A stretch of DNA of 64,000 nt, taken from the NCBI RefSeq assembly GCF_003710815.1, contig NZ_RHHP01000003.1, forward strand, positions 216,784-280,783. The letters are read 5' to 3'. Shown here in pieces: positions 42,636-51,052 of the stretch. This DNA is from Brevibacillus centrosporus (lineage in GTDB: Bacteria; Bacillota; Bacilli; Brevibacillales; Brevibacillaceae). A program made the position numbers and the translations under genes. Position 1 is the stretch's first letter; each line of letters begins with the position of its first letter. The notes under the pieces are model-generated. The model made no database searches, had not been told where the DNA came from, and was given only the letters and a program-made list of their open reading frames with translations.

Positions 42636-44025
42636 AGTTTTTCCGTGCCAGTTCAATGACGGATACTCCGGCAAAGCCGGCTACTGCAACCAGGGAAGAC
42701 CATGCGATCAAGGTTCCGCCTCCGGACCAGACCGAGCCCATTTGCCCGATCGCGGCCAGCGTCGAAGGATCGATGCCCACAGTCGGGCCCAGCGCACCAG
42801 AGAGCGAGCCTGTCAACGGCAGTCCGGAGAATCCCGATCCTTCCAATCCCGCGATGATCCCGATAACCAGGATGCCAAATGAAGTCAGGAACCCGTTTGC
42901 CGGAATCGCGTATTGGACGGACATGACCAAATCATACAAAATCGCGGGGGCAGGAACCGACTCACCTAGCGAGAGAATGCTCTTCGAAAAATCTGCATTT
43001 CCCAGGAAGAAAAATCCTGCGATTGGAATCACTGGTCCCATGGCTTTAAAGGCAAAAACGAAGCCTTCCGTCAGATGGTCACTGATCTTATCCAATGCAG
43101 CAATCTTCGAAAACACCGTACAGGACAGAATCAACAGGATCACAGCTACCCCACCGATGAAAGCTGCCCCGTCTCCCCCTTCGAAGCCCCCCATGTTCGA
43201 TCCAAATTTACTCGCTGCCATCACAATCATGACACCCAGCATGGACAGAGGAACCAGAACCGCGAAAATCTTCGACCATTTCAGAATATTCGGCGGGAGA
43301 GTTTCTACTGCCGCCGCTGCCTGCGCAAACTCTGGCGTTTCTTCCACTGATCGAAACTCTACGACTTGGTTTTGAACGAGGGGTGCGTCAGCCCTGCGGA
43401 TAGCCTTGCGGTGCATGAGGTAAGCGACGGCAATGGACACGCCGCCTGTAATTAGCGACAGTACCATCGCTTTGTCTGCGACCATTCCTGTTTCTACTCC
43501 TGCTCCTTTTGCGCTTAGCATCGGAGCTACTTGCATGATGTAGTCGGAGGATAGCGCCATCCCTTGACCCGCCAGTGCGACTGCCATCGCTGCAGCCATC
43601 GGAGGGAGACCGACACGAATCGCTGCAGGAAAAAGCAATGCGCCGATAAGCGGCACAGCAGGAGTGGGCCAGAAAAACAAGGAGATCACATACGTAACGA
43701 TAGCAAGCACAAAAAAAGCCACATGTCCGTTGACCATCAGCTTCTGGATCGGGCGAATCATTCTGCGGTCTGCTCCAATATCCCGCAGCGACGCCAATAA
43801 CGCCACCATGAAGGTAATGATCAAAAAGATTGTAAACAGTTCTTTTGCTGCCGTAAGATTGGCGTTGTACACGGCTTGGAAGCCACTGATCACATCCCCT
43901 TTGAAAATCCAGCCTACCAAAAACGTACCGATTAAAGATGGAATGACAACACCGCGCCGGAACAACATGACAATAATGACAGCGACTGTAACAATTGCAT
44001 ACACAACATGTGACATAGTGATCAT
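42577..44025 (-). CDS. Polytopic permease (GntP/CitM-like)
   Basis: A 482-residue membrane protein with 11-12 hydrophobic segments. The loop ALAGQGMALSSDYIMQVAPMLS (~150-170) and the C-terminal GSLSGALGPTVGIDPSTLAA resemble organic-acid carriers of the ion-transporter superfamily. It is unlike the permease at 39708 in sequence. ATG 44025 is preferred because the G-run is 6 nt upstream. Operator-like site E lies 78 bp upstream, so it probably belongs to the same regulon. Confidence 0.75.
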   Translation of the reverse strand: MITMSHVVYAIVTVAVIIVMLFRRGVVIPSLIGTFLVGWIFKGDVISGFQAVYNANLTAAKELFTIFLIITFMVALLASLRDIGADRRMIRPIQKLMVNGHVAFFVLAIVTYVISLFFWPTPAVPLIGALLFPAAIRVGLPPMAAAMAVALAGQGMALSSDYIMQVAPMLSAKGAGVETGMVADKAMVLSLITGGVSIAVAYLMHRKAIRRADAPLVQNQVVEFRSVEETPEFAQAAAAVETLPPNILKWSKIFAVLVPLSMLGVMIVMAASKFGSNMGGFEGGDGAAFIGGVAVILLILSCTVFSKIAALDKISDHLTEGFVFAFKAMGPVIPIAGFFFLGNADFSKSILSLGESVPAPAILYDLVMSVQYAIPANGFLTSFGILVIGIIAGLEGSGFSGLPLTGSLSGALGPTVGIDPSTLAAIGQMGSVWSGGGTLIAWSSLVAVAGFAGVSVIELARKNFIPVVLGLSIATIAALFLW

Positions 44026-44102
44026 CTGCATCCCCCCTGCACCATTAGATTAGGTCTGTCCAAAAAAATTGTAGCACAATATGCGCGCGAAAAATAGATA
44101 TT

Positions 44103-44119
44103 TGGCTTATTGTATACAA
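44103..44119. promoter_or_regulatory. GntR-type operator candidate, site E (degenerate)
   Basis: TGGCTTA-TTG-TATACAA, 78-94 bp upstream of the permease start. The right half is one mismatch from consensus and the left half two. Confidence 0.45.
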
Positions 44120-44246
44120 TTATTTTCTGAAAATATGGTTTATTTGGGATTTCTCAGGTTTTCTCAAGGTTTTATGTAGAAAATCCTTCCAGGGGGCGGC
44201 TGGTTTTACCGTTCTAGGGCTGGTTTTGCAAGCGTTTCCAGCCCTT

Positions 44247-45488
44247 TTATCCTTGTTTTTCCATAGAATTGCCGTATATGGTATACAATTTTTTCCTTTC
44301 GTAAATGACACTGCCTAGCTTGTAAAACACCAGGCTGAACATTGCAATGCCAGCCATAACCAGAAACATCGCAGGTCCTCCGTAAGCAGACAGGATTATT
44401 CCCCCTACCCATGGACCGAGGAAGCTCCCCAGCTCACTGAAGCTCTGCGCGCCGTAGTAGGTTCCGCGCATATTGGCCGGACTGATCTGATCGATCTGGG
44501 CGTACTCCGCGGGCACGATTAAAATCTCCCCGATCGTAAACACGACCATCGCAGCCACCATGAAGGTCCACCCTGTCAAAAAGGCAAAACCTATTTCCCC
44601 GGCGACCATCAGCAGCGCTCCGCCTGCAATTCTCGCAAACAGCGTGTATCTCTCTACCAATCTCGTCAGTGGAATTTGCAGAAGCAATACCGTAAACCCG
44701 TTTGCACTCATCATCATACCAAAAAGAGCTACCCCTTCTACTACATGTTCCCGCAAATATTGGGACAGTGTAACCGACATTTGGCCGTGAACCGTGACGA
44801 GCAGAATGCCGCCAAAGACAAAAGCCAATAGAGCCGTATCCCGGCTGAGCACCTTCCACATTTGCCGAAGCCCCGGCTTCTCTTCCGCCGCTTCCCCCTG
44901 CCCATCTCCTACCGCGTACTGCTTGCAGGCGACACCTAATAGAATCGCAAACAGCACATAGGCGAGCGCGGTCAACAGAAAGGCTGTACCGCTGCCGGCT
45001 ATTCCGAGAAACGCCCCGAGCATCGGTCCAATCGCGACACCCAGGTTATTCGCCAAATATCGGTTGGAAAAGACCCGAAACCTCTGGTCTGCTGGCGTCA
45101 AATCCCCCATCATCGCTTTGGACACCGTCCCGTAGAACGATCCCGCCAGCCCTTTTACGAGACTGACGAACAGCAGGGCAAGTGGATGGCTGACGACTAC
45201 GAATGCGGCAAAAGCAGCTGCCATGACCATCATCGAGAGAATCATTAGCTTCCGTCTGCCGAACAAGTCAGACAAGATCCCCCCGAGAAAACCGCCGACG
45301 GTGCCTGCCAGTGGGCCAGCTCCCGCAATCATCCCAATGTACGCCGGTCCAAGCGTCGTCGTTTCACTCAAATAAATCGCTAGAAACGGCATGCTCATCG
45401 CTTGGGTGAGACCTACAAACACAGTCCCTGCCATCAGCAGATGAACGACTGGATGATACGCATGCCAATACTTCCGAAGTTGGTTCAT
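44247..45488 (-). CDS. MFS transporter
   Basis: A 413-residue major facilitator with 12 hydrophobic segments and the loop 2-3 motif GGILSDLFGRRKLM (~70-83). It resembles multidrug efflux MFS proteins. Its ATG overlaps the stop of the ArsR-type regulator gene (TAAATG), a common arrangement for a regulator with its own efflux pump. Confidence 0.85.
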   Translation of the reverse strand: MNQLRKYWHAYHPVVHLLMAGTVFVGLTQAMSMPFLAIYLSETTTLGPAYIGMIAGAGPLAGTVGGFLGGILSDLFGRRKLMILSMMVMAAAFAAFVVVSHPLALLFVSLVKGLAGSFYGTVSKAMMGDLTPADQRFRVFSNRYLANNLGVAIGPMLGAFLGIAGSGTAFLLTALAYVLFAILLGVACKQYAVGDGQGEAAEEKPGLRQMWKVLSRDTALLAFVFGGILLVTVHGQMSVTLSQYLREHVVEGVALFGMMMSANGFTVLLLQIPLTRLVERYTLFARIAGGALLMVAGEIGFAFLTGWTFMVAAMVVFTIGEILIVPAEYAQIDQISPANMRGTYYGAQSFSELGSFLGPWVGGIILSAYGGPAMFLVMAGIAMFSLVFYKLGSVIYERKKLYTIYGNSMEKQG

Positions 45489-46403
45489 TTAGGCTTCGTC
45501 CCCTTTTCCCAAAAAAGCATGCAGCAAGCTAGGAAGCTGATCGATAAACGATTCTCGCAGGCTGTAGTAGGAGATCGTCGTGCTTCCGGTGTAATGAGCG
45601 CGGATCAGGCCCGCTCTGCGCAAGGCTGTCACATGGTGGTGCACCGTGCTTTTCGCAAGCCCTATTTGCTGTGTCAGCTCCGTCAACGTACTTGGTCTTT
45701 CTGCCACGATACGCAAAAGTCCTAGCCGCTTTTCATCCGACAAGCACTGGGTGATCGGCAGTAATTTTTGCAGGACGGCTGTAGAATCGTCTACGGGATA
45801 CAAGCACGTCGCCATCCCCCGGTAGAAATCCAGGACAGACAGCGGTGCGCAATGGAATTGAGGAATTAAGACAACCTGCTGCAAATCCGCCGTCGGCTCG
45901 AGCCAGATGCCGTTCGTTACCTGATCGATCAGCTCCATGGGGGACTTTTGCCCGAGCTGTTCCGTCAGCCGGCGTGTGCTTTCCTCCAGTCTCTCCAAAA
46001 TGCGAGCCTCTACCTTGGAGAAATAATGCTCGTTCCAGCGCGTGAGCAAATACAAGCTATGGTCCCGGATCTCCCCTAGATTTAAGGGAATCGTATCGAC
46101 CCACGGAGCCATGCGCTCATAGATTTCTCCTGGAGGCACCTGCGCTAGCCAATCGAGAAATTGCTCGACAGAACCTTTTTGCGGCGACTGTGCAACGAGA
46201 AGCACCAAGCGATGCAGCACTTCCCATCGTTCGTCCTCCAGCTCCTTTGCGAAATCAGGCGGCAGCAGCCTTGCCGTTTTTTCCTTCCACTCGCTGCCTA
46301 GCTGATAATGCTTTCTCTCCTTTTCCTGCAGATACACATACAGACTCACAATACATTCATAGGCAGTTGACCATTCGATTTTTATTGAATACATTTTATC
46401 CAT
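45489..46403 (-). CDS. ArsR-type winged-helix transcriptional regulator with large N-terminal domain
   Basis: A ~304-residue protein. The C-terminal 90 residues are an ArsR winged HTH (CLSDEKRLGLLRIVAERPSTLTELTQQIGLAKSTVHHHVTALRRAGLI). The N-terminal ~200 helical residues have no clear family and may bind the ligand. Start ATG 46403 (GGTGA upstream) is tentative; ATG 46421 is also in frame. It probably represses the overlapping MFS gene. Confidence 0.82.
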   Translation of the reverse strand: MDKMYSIKIEWSTAYECIVSLYVYLQEKERKHYQLGSEWKEKTARLLPPDFAKELEDERWEVLHRLVLLVAQSPQKGSVEQFLDWLAQVPPGEIYERMAPWVDTIPLNLGEIRDHSLYLLTRWNEHYFSKVEARILERLEESTRRLTEQLGQKSPMELIDQVTNGIWLEPTADLQQVVLIPQFHCAPLSVLDFYRGMATCLYPVDDSTAVLQKLLPITQCLSDEKRLGLLRIVAERPSTLTELTQQIGLAKSTVHHHVTALRRAGLIRAHYTGSTTISYYSLRESFIDQLPSLLHAFLGKGDEA

Positions 46404-46482
46404 TCGATCACCATCGAACATTTTTGTTTTATATTACCATGAGCTTTTCATTTCGTATAGAGACTTTTGCGCAGCGACATTA

Positions 46483-46518
46483 AAAAACTTGGCTCCGCCA
46501 AACTTTTTGGCAGAGCCT
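46483..46518 (-). terminator. Second, tandem terminator after the LysR gene
   Basis: On the minus strand GGCTCTGCCAAA pairs with TTTGGCGGAGCC, followed by AAGTTTTTTAA. It protects the ArsR-MFS operon from read-through. Confidence 0.75.
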
Positions 46519-46551
46519 TAACTGGCTGAGAATCTTCAAAAATCTTGCTGT

Positions 46552-46589
46552 ACAAAAAAGCCAGCCGAACATCTCTGTGTCCGACTGGC
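46552..46589 (-). terminator. Terminator of the LysR gene
   Basis: On the minus strand GCCAGTCGGAC pairs with GTTCGGCTGGC, followed by TTTTTTGT. Confidence 0.85.
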
Positions 46590-46611
46590 CTGTCTTCTTG
46601 ATAGCCTTTCG

Positions 46612-47478
46612 CTAATGCAGCAGCTCGATAAAATCCTGCAAGGAATGAGACATCCACTTCTTCGGCCGCATCACGATTTGCAGGTCCAAGCGAATGTCAG
46701 GATGCTGAAAGGGAAGGGCCGCCAGCTCCCCGCGTTGAATCTCCTCGTTTGCTGCCATGAGCGGAAGCAGTGCAATACCGGCCCCTGTGACCAGACAGCG
46801 CTTGATCGCTTCCGGATTGCCCAGCTCAAGTCCCACTCGGTAAGGTACCTTCTGTTCCTGCAGCACCCGCTCCAGCATGATCCGATAGTTGCAGCTTGCT
46901 TCCGTCATGATCCACTCGATGTCGCTCAAATGCTCCAGAGTGATTGTTCCGATAGCAGCTAACGGATGATCGGGACTCGCCAATAGCACAAGCGGCTCCT
47001 CCCTGATCTTCACCCATTCGAGAGTCGGATCGGAGGGCTTGCTCTCGAGCAGAAGCCCGATGTCATAATCCCCTTCTCTCACCTTCTCGACGATGGCGGT
47101 TTCCCGGTCGGGCTGCAGCCTGATTGTCAAAGTCGGATACTTTTGCCGCAGATGCTGGATCAAGGCGGGGAGGTAGTAGGAAGCCAGTGAATCGATGGTT
47201 CCGATCGTCAGCGTTCCTCCCCCCTGCAAGGTCAGCGTTTCCTTTGACTGCTGATACAAATTCAGCATCTGAACCGCTATTTTCAGCAGCTCTTCCCCAG
47301 CAGAGGTTAGGCGCAGGCTTTTCCCGTACCGTTCAAACAGCTTGACGCCGTACGACTGCTCGAGCTTCTGGATTTGCATCGTCACACTGGACTGGGCATA
47401 GCCCAGCTCGCCAGCTGCTTTTGTAAAGCTCTGATGATAGGCAACCTCGCGAAATGTCTGAAAATAAGTGAGATCCAT
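46612..47478 (-). CDS. LysR family transcriptional regulator, divergent from dapA-like gene
   Basis: A 288-residue LTTR with an N-terminal HTH (AYHQSFTKAAGELGYAQSSVTMQIQKLEQSYG) and an effector domain resembling CysL/CynR types. Divergent from the dapA-like gene, with a 110-bp AT-rich control region holding an ATCA...TGAT dyad (47511-47535) where LTTRs could bind. Likely activator of that gene. Confidence 0.9.
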   Translation of the reverse strand: MDLTYFQTFREVAYHQSFTKAAGELGYAQSSVTMQIQKLEQSYGVKLFERYGKSLRLTSAGEELLKIAVQMLNLYQQSKETLTLQGGGTLTIGTIDSLASYYLPALIQHLRQKYPTLTIRLQPDRETAIVEKVREGDYDIGLLLESKPSDPTLEWVKIREEPLVLLASPDHPLAAIGTITLEHLSDIEWIMTEASCNYRIMLERVLQEQKVPYRVGLELGNPEAIKRCLVTGAGIALLPLMAANEEIQRGELAALPFQHPDIRLDLQIVMRPKKWMSHSLQDFIELLH

Positions 47479-47588
47479 ATCGTCACCACTTCAAAATTAT
47501 TGATATTACATATCACTTATTATAGATAACACTGATAACGAATGCTATGGTAAAGTACTTACATCAAGCATAACGGGAGGAACACACA

Positions 47589-48479
47589 TTGTTACAAGCA
47601 CGCGATTTGCATGGCATTTATGCACCCGTCATCACGCCCTTTTTGCCAAATGAAGAGCTGGATCTGGACTCTTACCGCAAGCATGTTCAGGAGCTTTTAC
47701 AACATAACATTCAAGGCATCATCGTCAACGGAACGACAGGCGAATCTCCAACTGTATCCTGGGAGGAAGTTGTCCAGCTTTTCCAAGCGACCAAAGAGGT
47801 CGTACAAGAGAGCGGCAAGCAGCTTCCCCTCATCATCGGCACAGGTACCAACAGTACAGTATCGACCGTCAAGCGGACTGAGCTTGCGGGCGAGCTGGGA
47901 GCGGATGCCGTCCTCATCGTCACACCGTACTACAACCGCCCACCTCATGCAGGTGTCATCGAACATTATCGTCGGGCGTCTCAAGTAGGCGTTCCAGTCA
48001 TCGCCTACGAAGTCCCCCATCGTACAGGTCTACGCTTGAATGCAGATACGGTCAAAGCCGTCCTGGATCTAGATGGCGTGATCGGAATCAAAGACAGCAC
48101 AGGCAATCTCGACCTCCTTCACGAGCTTACCAAAGGAGATACGAAACCAGTCCTGTGCGGGGATGATGTCCTGTTCCTGTCCATGATGCAGCACGGAGCA
48201 ACAGGTGGCATTCTAGCTTCTTCCATGATTCAAACCGAAAAATTCGTGGAAGTGTATGAGCTTGCCAAGCAAGGTGATTTTGCTCAGGCGCAAACGAAGT
48301 TCGATTCCCTCGTACCGATGATTCAAAAGCTTTTCCAAGAGTCGAATCCAGCACCGATCAAGTGGATTTTGACCCAGCAAGGCATTTTGTCTTCGGATAC
48401 CCTGCGCCTGCCGATGAGCCCAATCAGCCAAGGCTTGCAGCAGGAATTGATCGAGTTGTTCCCTGCATTAGCGCGATAA
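47589..48479 (+). CDS. Dihydrodipicolinate synthase family aldolase (DapA-like)
   Basis: A 296-residue class-I aldolase with NGTTGESPTVSW (~48-59), the YEVPHRTG segment (Tyr140, Arg145) equivalent to DapA YNVPxRTG, and Schiff-base Lys168 in GIKDSTGN. All catalytic residues of 4-hydroxy-tetrahydrodipicolinate synthase are kept, so a lysine or dipicolinate-linked role is possible. Control by a divergent LysR and the lack of other lysine genes favour a special or catabolic paralogue. Start TTG 47589 behind GGGAGG. Confidence 0.88.
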   Translation: MLQARDLHGIYAPVITPFLPNEELDLDSYRKHVQELLQHNIQGIIVNGTTGESPTVSWEEVVQLFQATKEVVQESGKQLPLIIGTGTNSTVSTVKRTELAGELGADAVLIVTPYYNRPPHAGVIEHYRRASQVGVPVIAYEVPHRTGLRLNADTVKAVLDLDGVIGIKDSTGNLDLLHELTKGDTKPVLCGDDVLFLSMMQHGATGGILASSMIQTEKFVEVYELAKQGDFAQAQTKFDSLVPMIQKLFQESNPAPIKWILTQQGILSSDTLRLPMSPISQGLQQELIELFPALAR

Positions 48480-48488
48480 AGCTGAGTC

Positions 48489-48533
48489 AAAGCGTGGAAT
48501 CCCTCAGACATAGGGGGGATCCCACGCTTTTTT
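48489..48533. terminator. Bidirectional terminator between the dapA-like and DUF457-like genes
   Basis: AAAGCGTGG(A)ATCCC pairs with GGGATCCCACGCTTTTTT. The stop of the minus-strand gene (48504) lies inside it. Confidence 0.85.
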
Positions 48534-49466
48534 GCGCCATCCCAGGCGATGATGCACCACGTTGAGATCGTGGTCCAGCCGGACATCCACCCCAAAGGGC
48601 AGCTTGCGGTTGTACCAGAAACGCACATCGCTCCACACGACCTCATAGCCGTCCTGGCACTCTTTCCATGTGACGTGAATGCGTTGGGCAAACCCGAGAA
48701 AAGCGCGAACCCCATCGACCCCGATCGTCGCCTGTATGATATCATTGCGCTGCTGCTTGGGATAAATCTCTTCCAGAAGCACATGTGCGTACTCAATCTT
48801 TCCTGTATAGAACCGATCGCCCGTCTCTACGACGAAGCGCCAATGAAAGGGATGGAAGCTGGGAATGACGTGGCAGACTCCATTTGTATCCAGAGCCGAG
48901 GCTACGCGCTTGACTAACCGAGCATGCTGCCAGGCTCGCACCCCAATGTAGACGAAAGTGATACCGTACGCCGCGGGAAAGAGCATCACGGCATCTCCCC
49001 CAAAGCCTAGCCACCAGACAGCTGCTGCCACATGCAGCGCAAACACAAACGGTTCAAAGATCGCCAGCACATCCATGTGAACCCAGCGGCGGTTCAACGG
49101 CAGGATGCATTGGACACCATACGCATTGAGCATATCGAGAAAGACATGGAAAACGACTGCGATCCACGTCCAGAAATAAAGGGTGGCGAGCTGCCCCATC
49201 ACATCGAACCCCCAAGCGAGCGGGACGCTGATGATGAGCGGCCAGAGAAACAGGGCGGGGATGGAATGAGTGATACCCCGATGAAAACGGATGTAAGAAG
49301 AGATGCCTCGCAATCTGACTACCGTATCAAAATCCGGTGCATGCGATCCCACCACAGTGGCGATCATTAGCGCCTGACCCACTGCCGGATCCGTACCGAC
49401 AAATCCGGTCGCGTGCGCCAGTCCAGCCAATGTAACGCCCAACAAGAGATGGCTTCCTGTATCCAT
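48504..49466 (-). CDS. Membrane-bound metal-dependent hydrolase, DUF457/YdjM-like
   Basis: A 320-residue protein. The N-terminal half has four to five membrane segments with metal-type motifs: MDTGSHLLLGV, SHAPDFD, FHRGITHSI (~56-64) and HVFLDMLNAYG. The C-terminal ~150 residues form a soluble domain of unknown type. Family members are predicted phospholipase- or phosphatase-like hydrolases. ATG 49466 overlaps the acyltransferase stop by 1 nt (TAATG), so the two are coupled. Confidence 0.85.
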   Translation of the reverse strand: MDTGSHLLLGVTLAGLAHATGFVGTDPAVGQALMIATVVGSHAPDFDTVVRLRGISSYIRFHRGITHSIPALFLWPLIISVPLAWGFDVMGQLATLYFWTWIAVVFHVFLDMLNAYGVQCILPLNRRWVHMDVLAIFEPFVFALHVAAAVWWLGFGGDAVMLFPAAYGITFVYIGVRAWQHARLVKRVASALDTNGVCHVIPSFHPFHWRFVVETGDRFYTGKIEYAHVLLEEIYPKQQRNDIIQATIGVDGVRAFLGFAQRIHVTWKECQDGYEVVWSDVRFWYNRKLPFGVDVRLDHDLNVVHHRLGWRKKAWDPPYV

Positions 49467-50209
49467 TACGATACCTCCCCAGCATGATAGTCTTCGGTCG
49501 TCCATCTTTCGTCCACATAAAACCAGTACAGCCATTCCGCGGGCACCGCTCTCACGGCATCCTCCAAAAAGGAGTATAGCTGCTCCATCGCCTCTGCTGT
49601 TTGGTTTTTTTCGTAATGCTCATGCAAGTTGAGAGGAGCGAAAAAGGTGAGCTGGTGTGCAACTCCTTTTTTTCTGCGACAATAAAACGGTATGACAGGC
49701 GCGTTTCCCTCCAATGCCAGCATAGCTGCTCCACGTGGCAGCGGCGTCTTTTTTCCAAACATGTGTCCGAGTGGAAACTCCGGCCGCGAAAAGTCTCCCA
49801 AGAGAAAGACCACCCCATTTTGGGACAAATGCCTCCGCAGCGGCCGCAGCTCGGCGCTTTGAGCGGTCACCACCGCCAGGCACGGGTAACGCTGACTTAA
49901 ATACCAGTAAGCGAAAAAGAAATTGCCGATATGCGGTGCATACACGATCGCTCCCTTACCTTTCTGCAGAGCGGATTGCAGATGCTCTTCGCCTTCCGGA
50001 TAAAATCGTTTGAAGCCTTGCTTAGGCAAGCGGTGGCTGACAAACAGCAATTCATAGAGCGCAACGCATACCTGGTAAAAATATTGTCTGCGCAGTCTTT
50101 GCACAGGTGCTTGTGTACCTAATACCGCACTCATATTGTCTTTAACCCGTTGGCTTACAGCTTGCCGAGCAAGTGCAGCCGATCTGGTCGTGTCAACCAT
50201 CCAATCCAA
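49466..50209 (-). CDS. Lysophospholipid acyltransferase, HtrB/LpxL-like
   Basis: A 247-residue protein of the lipid-A-acyltransferase type (LPLAT superfamily). It has VYAPHIGNFFFAYWYL (~85-100) where H-x4-D/E-like catalysis is expected, GDFSRPEFPLGHMFGKKTPLPRGAAMLAL (~135-163) and a C-terminal WLYWFYVDERW. Such enzymes are rare in Gram-positives, where the acceptor cannot be lipid A; an aminolipid or glycolipid is likely. Together with the adjacent GNAT gene it suggests OlsB/OlsA-like two-step acylation. Confidence 0.8.
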   Translation of the reverse strand: MDWMVDTTRSAALARQAVSQRVKDNMSAVLGTQAPVQRLRRQYFYQVCVALYELLFVSHRLPKQGFKRFYPEGEEHLQSALQKGKGAIVYAPHIGNFFFAYWYLSQRYPCLAVVTAQSAELRPLRRHLSQNGVVFLLGDFSRPEFPLGHMFGKKTPLPRGAAMLALEGNAPVIPFYCRRKKGVAHQLTFFAPLNLHEHYEKNQTAEAMEQLYSFLEDAVRAVPAEWLYWFYVDERWTTEDYHAGEVS

Positions 50210-50244
50210 CGGTACATGGCGACCACCCTCTCCCTTTTTTCTGT

Positions 50245-50877
50245 TTATTTATCCAGAAACCGACGACGGTATTTTTCCGTGATTTGCTTTTGATCGAGGA
50301 TGACAAAGTAATCCGTACTTCTTAGAATGGGATCGTACGCAGGCTCCTCGGCAAGCTCGGCACCTAGCCAAAGGTAGCCTTTCATTAAGGGAGGAAGAAG
50401 GCGATACATCTGCTTTAGGCTCTCCTCTGCATCTATCGGCCGCAGCCCCGTTTGCCTCGAGGACGGATGCGGGTACACGCCATATCGCTCTGTAAGAAAG
50501 GAAAAGCGCTTCAGCAAGGCATGAATGCGGCTCAGCTGTTCATGATCTGCCTCGCGGAGGCTCGCGCAACCAACCAGATAGTCATACCCGTGCAGGTTCA
50601 CATAGTCGGCGATCCTCTCCCATAGCAGTTGAATGACTCTGCCATTGCGGTAAGCAGGATCTACACAGCTTCTGCCAAGTTCCAGCATGCGTGTACGAGG
50701 GAGCGATGAGTGGCTTAGGTCAAATAACGTTTCCGAGTAAAACCCGCCGTTTGTCCCTGCTTTTTTCCCAGGCAGGAGGCGACACGTCCCAACGACTCGT
50801 TTTGTACCTACTTCCTTGACGATCAAATGGTCGCACCAGTCGTCAAAACGATCCTGATCCAGCCTTTTCCCCTCCAT
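50245..50877 (-). CDS. GNAT N-acyltransferase, hemolysin/OlsB-like, short N-terminus
   Basis: A 210-residue protein resembling the Acetyltransf_5 / ornithine-acyl-ACP N-acyltransferase family: DRFDDWCDHLIVKEVGTKRVVGTCRLLPG near the start, then MLELGRSCVDPAYRNGRVIQLLWERIADY (acyl-donor region) and GYDYLVGCASL. Family members usually have another 40-60 residues ahead of this segment with an LRYxVF motif, which I cannot find in any frame upstream. ATG 50877 has a strong GGGGGAG upstream; a longer frame from 50940 adds only unrelated sequence. Possible N-terminal truncation. Confidence 0.75.
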   Translation of the reverse strand: MEGKRLDQDRFDDWCDHLIVKEVGTKRVVGTCRLLPGKKAGTNGGFYSETLFDLSHSSLPRTRMLELGRSCVDPAYRNGRVIQLLWERIADYVNLHGYDYLVGCASLREADHEQLSRIHALLKRFSFLTERYGVYPHPSSRQTGLRPIDAEESLKQMYRLLPPLMKGYLWLGAELAEEPAYDPILRSTDYFVILDQKQITEKYRRRFLDK

Positions 50878-51004
50878 TTGATCTCCCCCTTTGCTTTTGC
50901 CGCAAGGTACTGATCCGTTCTCTTTCACTCTACTCGCCATTGACTTTTATTCGATGAATCGCAGGTAAAGATTTCCTGAAGATTGTGGTAAGCTTCTGAA
51001 CAAC

Positions 51005-51033
51005 AAAAAAGGCCGCCACCTGTCCAGATGGCG
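51005..51033 (-). terminator. Terminator of the ABC/DUF4127 operon
   Basis: On the minus strand CGCCA pairs with TGGCG, with flanking G-C pairs, followed by TTTTTTGTTG, 20 bp after the DUF4127 stop. Confidence 0.75.
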
Positions 51034-51052
51034 TACCTGTTCGTACATTTGG

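Noticed and set aside
44272..44288. CCGTATA-TGG-TATACAA as another GntR operator
   Set aside because: It lies within the coding end of the MFS gene, far from any start, and has two mismatches in the left half. Probably chance.
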